Source of the DNA: Prevotella sp. CAG:924
GTDB taxonomy: Bacteria > Bacteroidota > Bacteroidia > Bacteroidales > Bacteroidaceae
Length of the DNA stretch: 14,623 bases
NCBI GenBank assembly: GCA_000431975.1
Contig: HF988514.1
Location: 5,019-19,641 of the forward strand
Direction of reading: 5' to 3'
Shown: positions 13,590 to 14,623 of the stretch, piece after piece
Numbering within the stretch: position 1 is the first letter of the stretch
Layout of the letters: each line of letters starts with the position of its first letter
Translations under genes and position numbers: made by a program
Notes under the pieces: generated by a model
What the model saw: only the letters and a program-made list of their open reading frames with translations
Told to the model about the DNA's origin: nothing
Databases searched by the model: none

Positions 13590-14519
13590 ATGGAAAAAGT
13601 CAATTGCTTAATAATAGGAAGTGGTCCCGCCGGTTATACGGCCGCCATCTATGCGGGTCGTGCCAATCTGCAACCTGTCCTCTATTGTGGACTGCAGATG
13701 GGTGGCCAGCTCACGCAGACGACCATCGTGGAGAACTTCCCCGGCTATCCAGAGGGTGTGGATGCCAATCAGATGATGATGGAGCTGCAGCAGCAGGCCC
13801 GTCGCTTTGGTGCCGACATCCGTGACGGTATCATTCAGAAGGTCGATTTCTCCAGTCGTCCGTTCCACCTCACCACTGATCGTGGCGATGAGTTGGAGGC
13901 GGAGACGGTGATTATCGCCACCGGTGCTTCTGCTAAGTACCTGGGTCTCGACGATGAGAAGAAGTACAATGGTCAGGGTGTCTCCGCTTGTGCCACGTGC
14001 GACGGATTCTTCTATCGTAAGAAGGTCGTTGCCGTAGTGGGTGGTGGCGACACGGCTTGTGAGGAGGCTTCTTATCTGGCACAGCTTGCCTCAAAGGTGT
14101 ATATGATCGTGCGTAAGCCTTATTTGCGCGCCTCAGACATCATGAAGCGCCGTGTAGAGCAGAACGAGAAGATCGAGATCCTTTACGAGACCAACACGCT
14201 GGGCCTTTATGGTGAGAACGGTGTGGAAGGTGCCCATCTCGTATGGCGTAAGGGCGAGACAGACGAGAAGAAGTACGACCTGCCCATCGACGGTTTCTTC
14301 CTTGCCATTGGTCACAAGCCCAATACGGATATTTTCCGTGGACAGCTCGATCTTGATGAGACAGGCTATATCAAGGTTCAGCCCGGTACGCCGCGTACGA
14401 GCGTGCCTGGTGTCTTTGCTGCAGGCGACTGTGCCGATCCCAATTATCGTCAGGCTGTTGTAGCTGCCGGTACAGGTTGTATGGCTGCTCTTGAGGCAGA
14501 GCGCTTCCTCAATCAATAA
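13590..14519 (+). CDS. trxB: Thioredoxin reductase (NADPH)
   Basis: FAD flavoenzyme passing electrons from NADPH to thioredoxin in the cytosol. It has 309 residues, typical of the low-molecular-weight bacterial type. Domains: N-terminal FAD-binding loop GSGPAG (10-15); redox motif CATC (Cys134, Cys137) in SACATCDGFFY; NADPH-binding GGGDTACEEA (151-160) with VRKPYLR (174-180) corresponding to the HRRxxxR phosphate-binding segment; and C-terminal FAD motif GVFAAGDC (274-281). Met at 13590 (MEKVNCLIIGSGPAG) matches the family start; Met at 13569 would add seven residues and is less likely. The 68-nt gap from the peroxidase gene shows no obvious promoter or terminator, so the two are probably co-transcribed. 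A strong terminator follows. Confidence 0.95.
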   Translation: MEKVNCLIIGSGPAGYTAAIYAGRANLQPVLYCGLQMGGQLTQTTIVENFPGYPEGVDANQMMMELQQQARRFGADIRDGIIQKVDFSSRPFHLTTDRGDELEAETVIIATGASAKYLGLDDEKKYNGQGVSACATCDGFFYRKKVVAVVGGGDTACEEASYLAQLASKVYMIVRKPYLRASDIMKRRVEQNEKIEILYETNTLGLYGENGVEGAHLVWRKGETDEKKYDLPIDGFFLAIGHKPNTDIFRGQLDLDETGYIKVQPGTPRTSVPGVFAAGDCADPNYRQAVVAAGTGCMAALEAERFLNQ

Positions 14520-14553
14520 TCTCTATTTAGTCTCATTTAAAGGGACCGGACTT

Positions 14554-14595
14554 AACGGCTCCGTGTATTCTGTAAGAGTACGCGGAGCCGTTTTT
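14554..14595 (+). terminator. Rho-independent terminator of the peroxidase-trxB unit
   Basis: AACGGCTCCG (14554-14563) pairs with CGGAGCCGTT (14583-14592). The stem extends inward by four more pairs (TGTA with TACG, including one T-G wobble) around an 11-nt loop. Five T follow from 14591. It lies 34 nt past the trxB stop. Confidence 0.93.
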
Positions 14596-14623
14596 GGTAC
14601 GCTCGGCATGAGTATTAGCTAAC

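Noticed and set aside
1..14623. CRISPR array, tRNA/rRNA, transposase or prophage
   Set aside because: No regularly spaced direct repeats, cloverleaf-like segments, transposase motifs or phage structural genes were seen on reading both strands; the inverted repeats present are single hairpins.

Overview
The window looks like chromosomal DNA from a Bacteroidales bacterium, most likely in or near the Prevotellaceae. Four things point there: promoters of the Bacteroidetes TTG-N(about 20)-TAnnTTTG type, start codons with A-rich upstream sequence and no clear Shine-Dalgarno, a TonB-dependent receptor and lipoproteins with Bacteroidetes-style signals, and moderate GC content. No tRNA, rRNA, insertion sequence, CRISPR array or prophage gene was seen. 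No stretch longer than 300 bases lacks a gene.

Layout. (1) 1-2799 (+): the 3' four fifths or so of mfd, the transcription-repair coupling factor, cut by the window edge. A strong two-way hairpin terminator separates it from the convergent minus-strand genes. (2) 2975-5420 (-): three genes read in the order secreted endonuclease/exonuclease/phosphatase (EEP) protein, uracil-DNA-glycosylase-family protein, uridine kinase (udk). Two tandem hairpins lie between the first two. (3) 5684-10425 (+): starting divergently from the EEP gene, a compact outer-membrane operon of a TonB-dependent receptor, a DUF5689-type OB-fold lipoprotein and a second lipoprotein with two tandem OB-like repeats. (4) 10588-10839 (+): ribosomal protein L31 type B with its own promoter and terminator. 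(5) 10978-11937 (+): a DNA/RNA non-specific endonuclease lipoprotein, followed by a 24-bp perfect hairpin. (6) 12104-12724 (-): a lipoprotein of unknown function. (7) 12973-14519 (+): a glutathione-peroxidase-family thiol peroxidase followed by thioredoxin reductase, closed by a strong terminator.

How the genes may work together. The most interesting part is about 4.4-11.9 kb: an outer-membrane receptor, two OB-fold surface-type lipoproteins and two different exported nuclease-family proteins, with a uridine kinase close by. I infer a system for capturing and degrading extracellular nucleic acid (for phosphate or nucleosides), built like a Sus system but with OB-fold lipoproteins in place of SusD. 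This rests on domain content and gene order only. The peroxidase/thioredoxin reductase pair forms a coherent redox unit, because thiol peroxidases of this type are usually recycled by thioredoxin. The remaining genes (mfd, L31, UDG family) are housekeeping or DNA repair.
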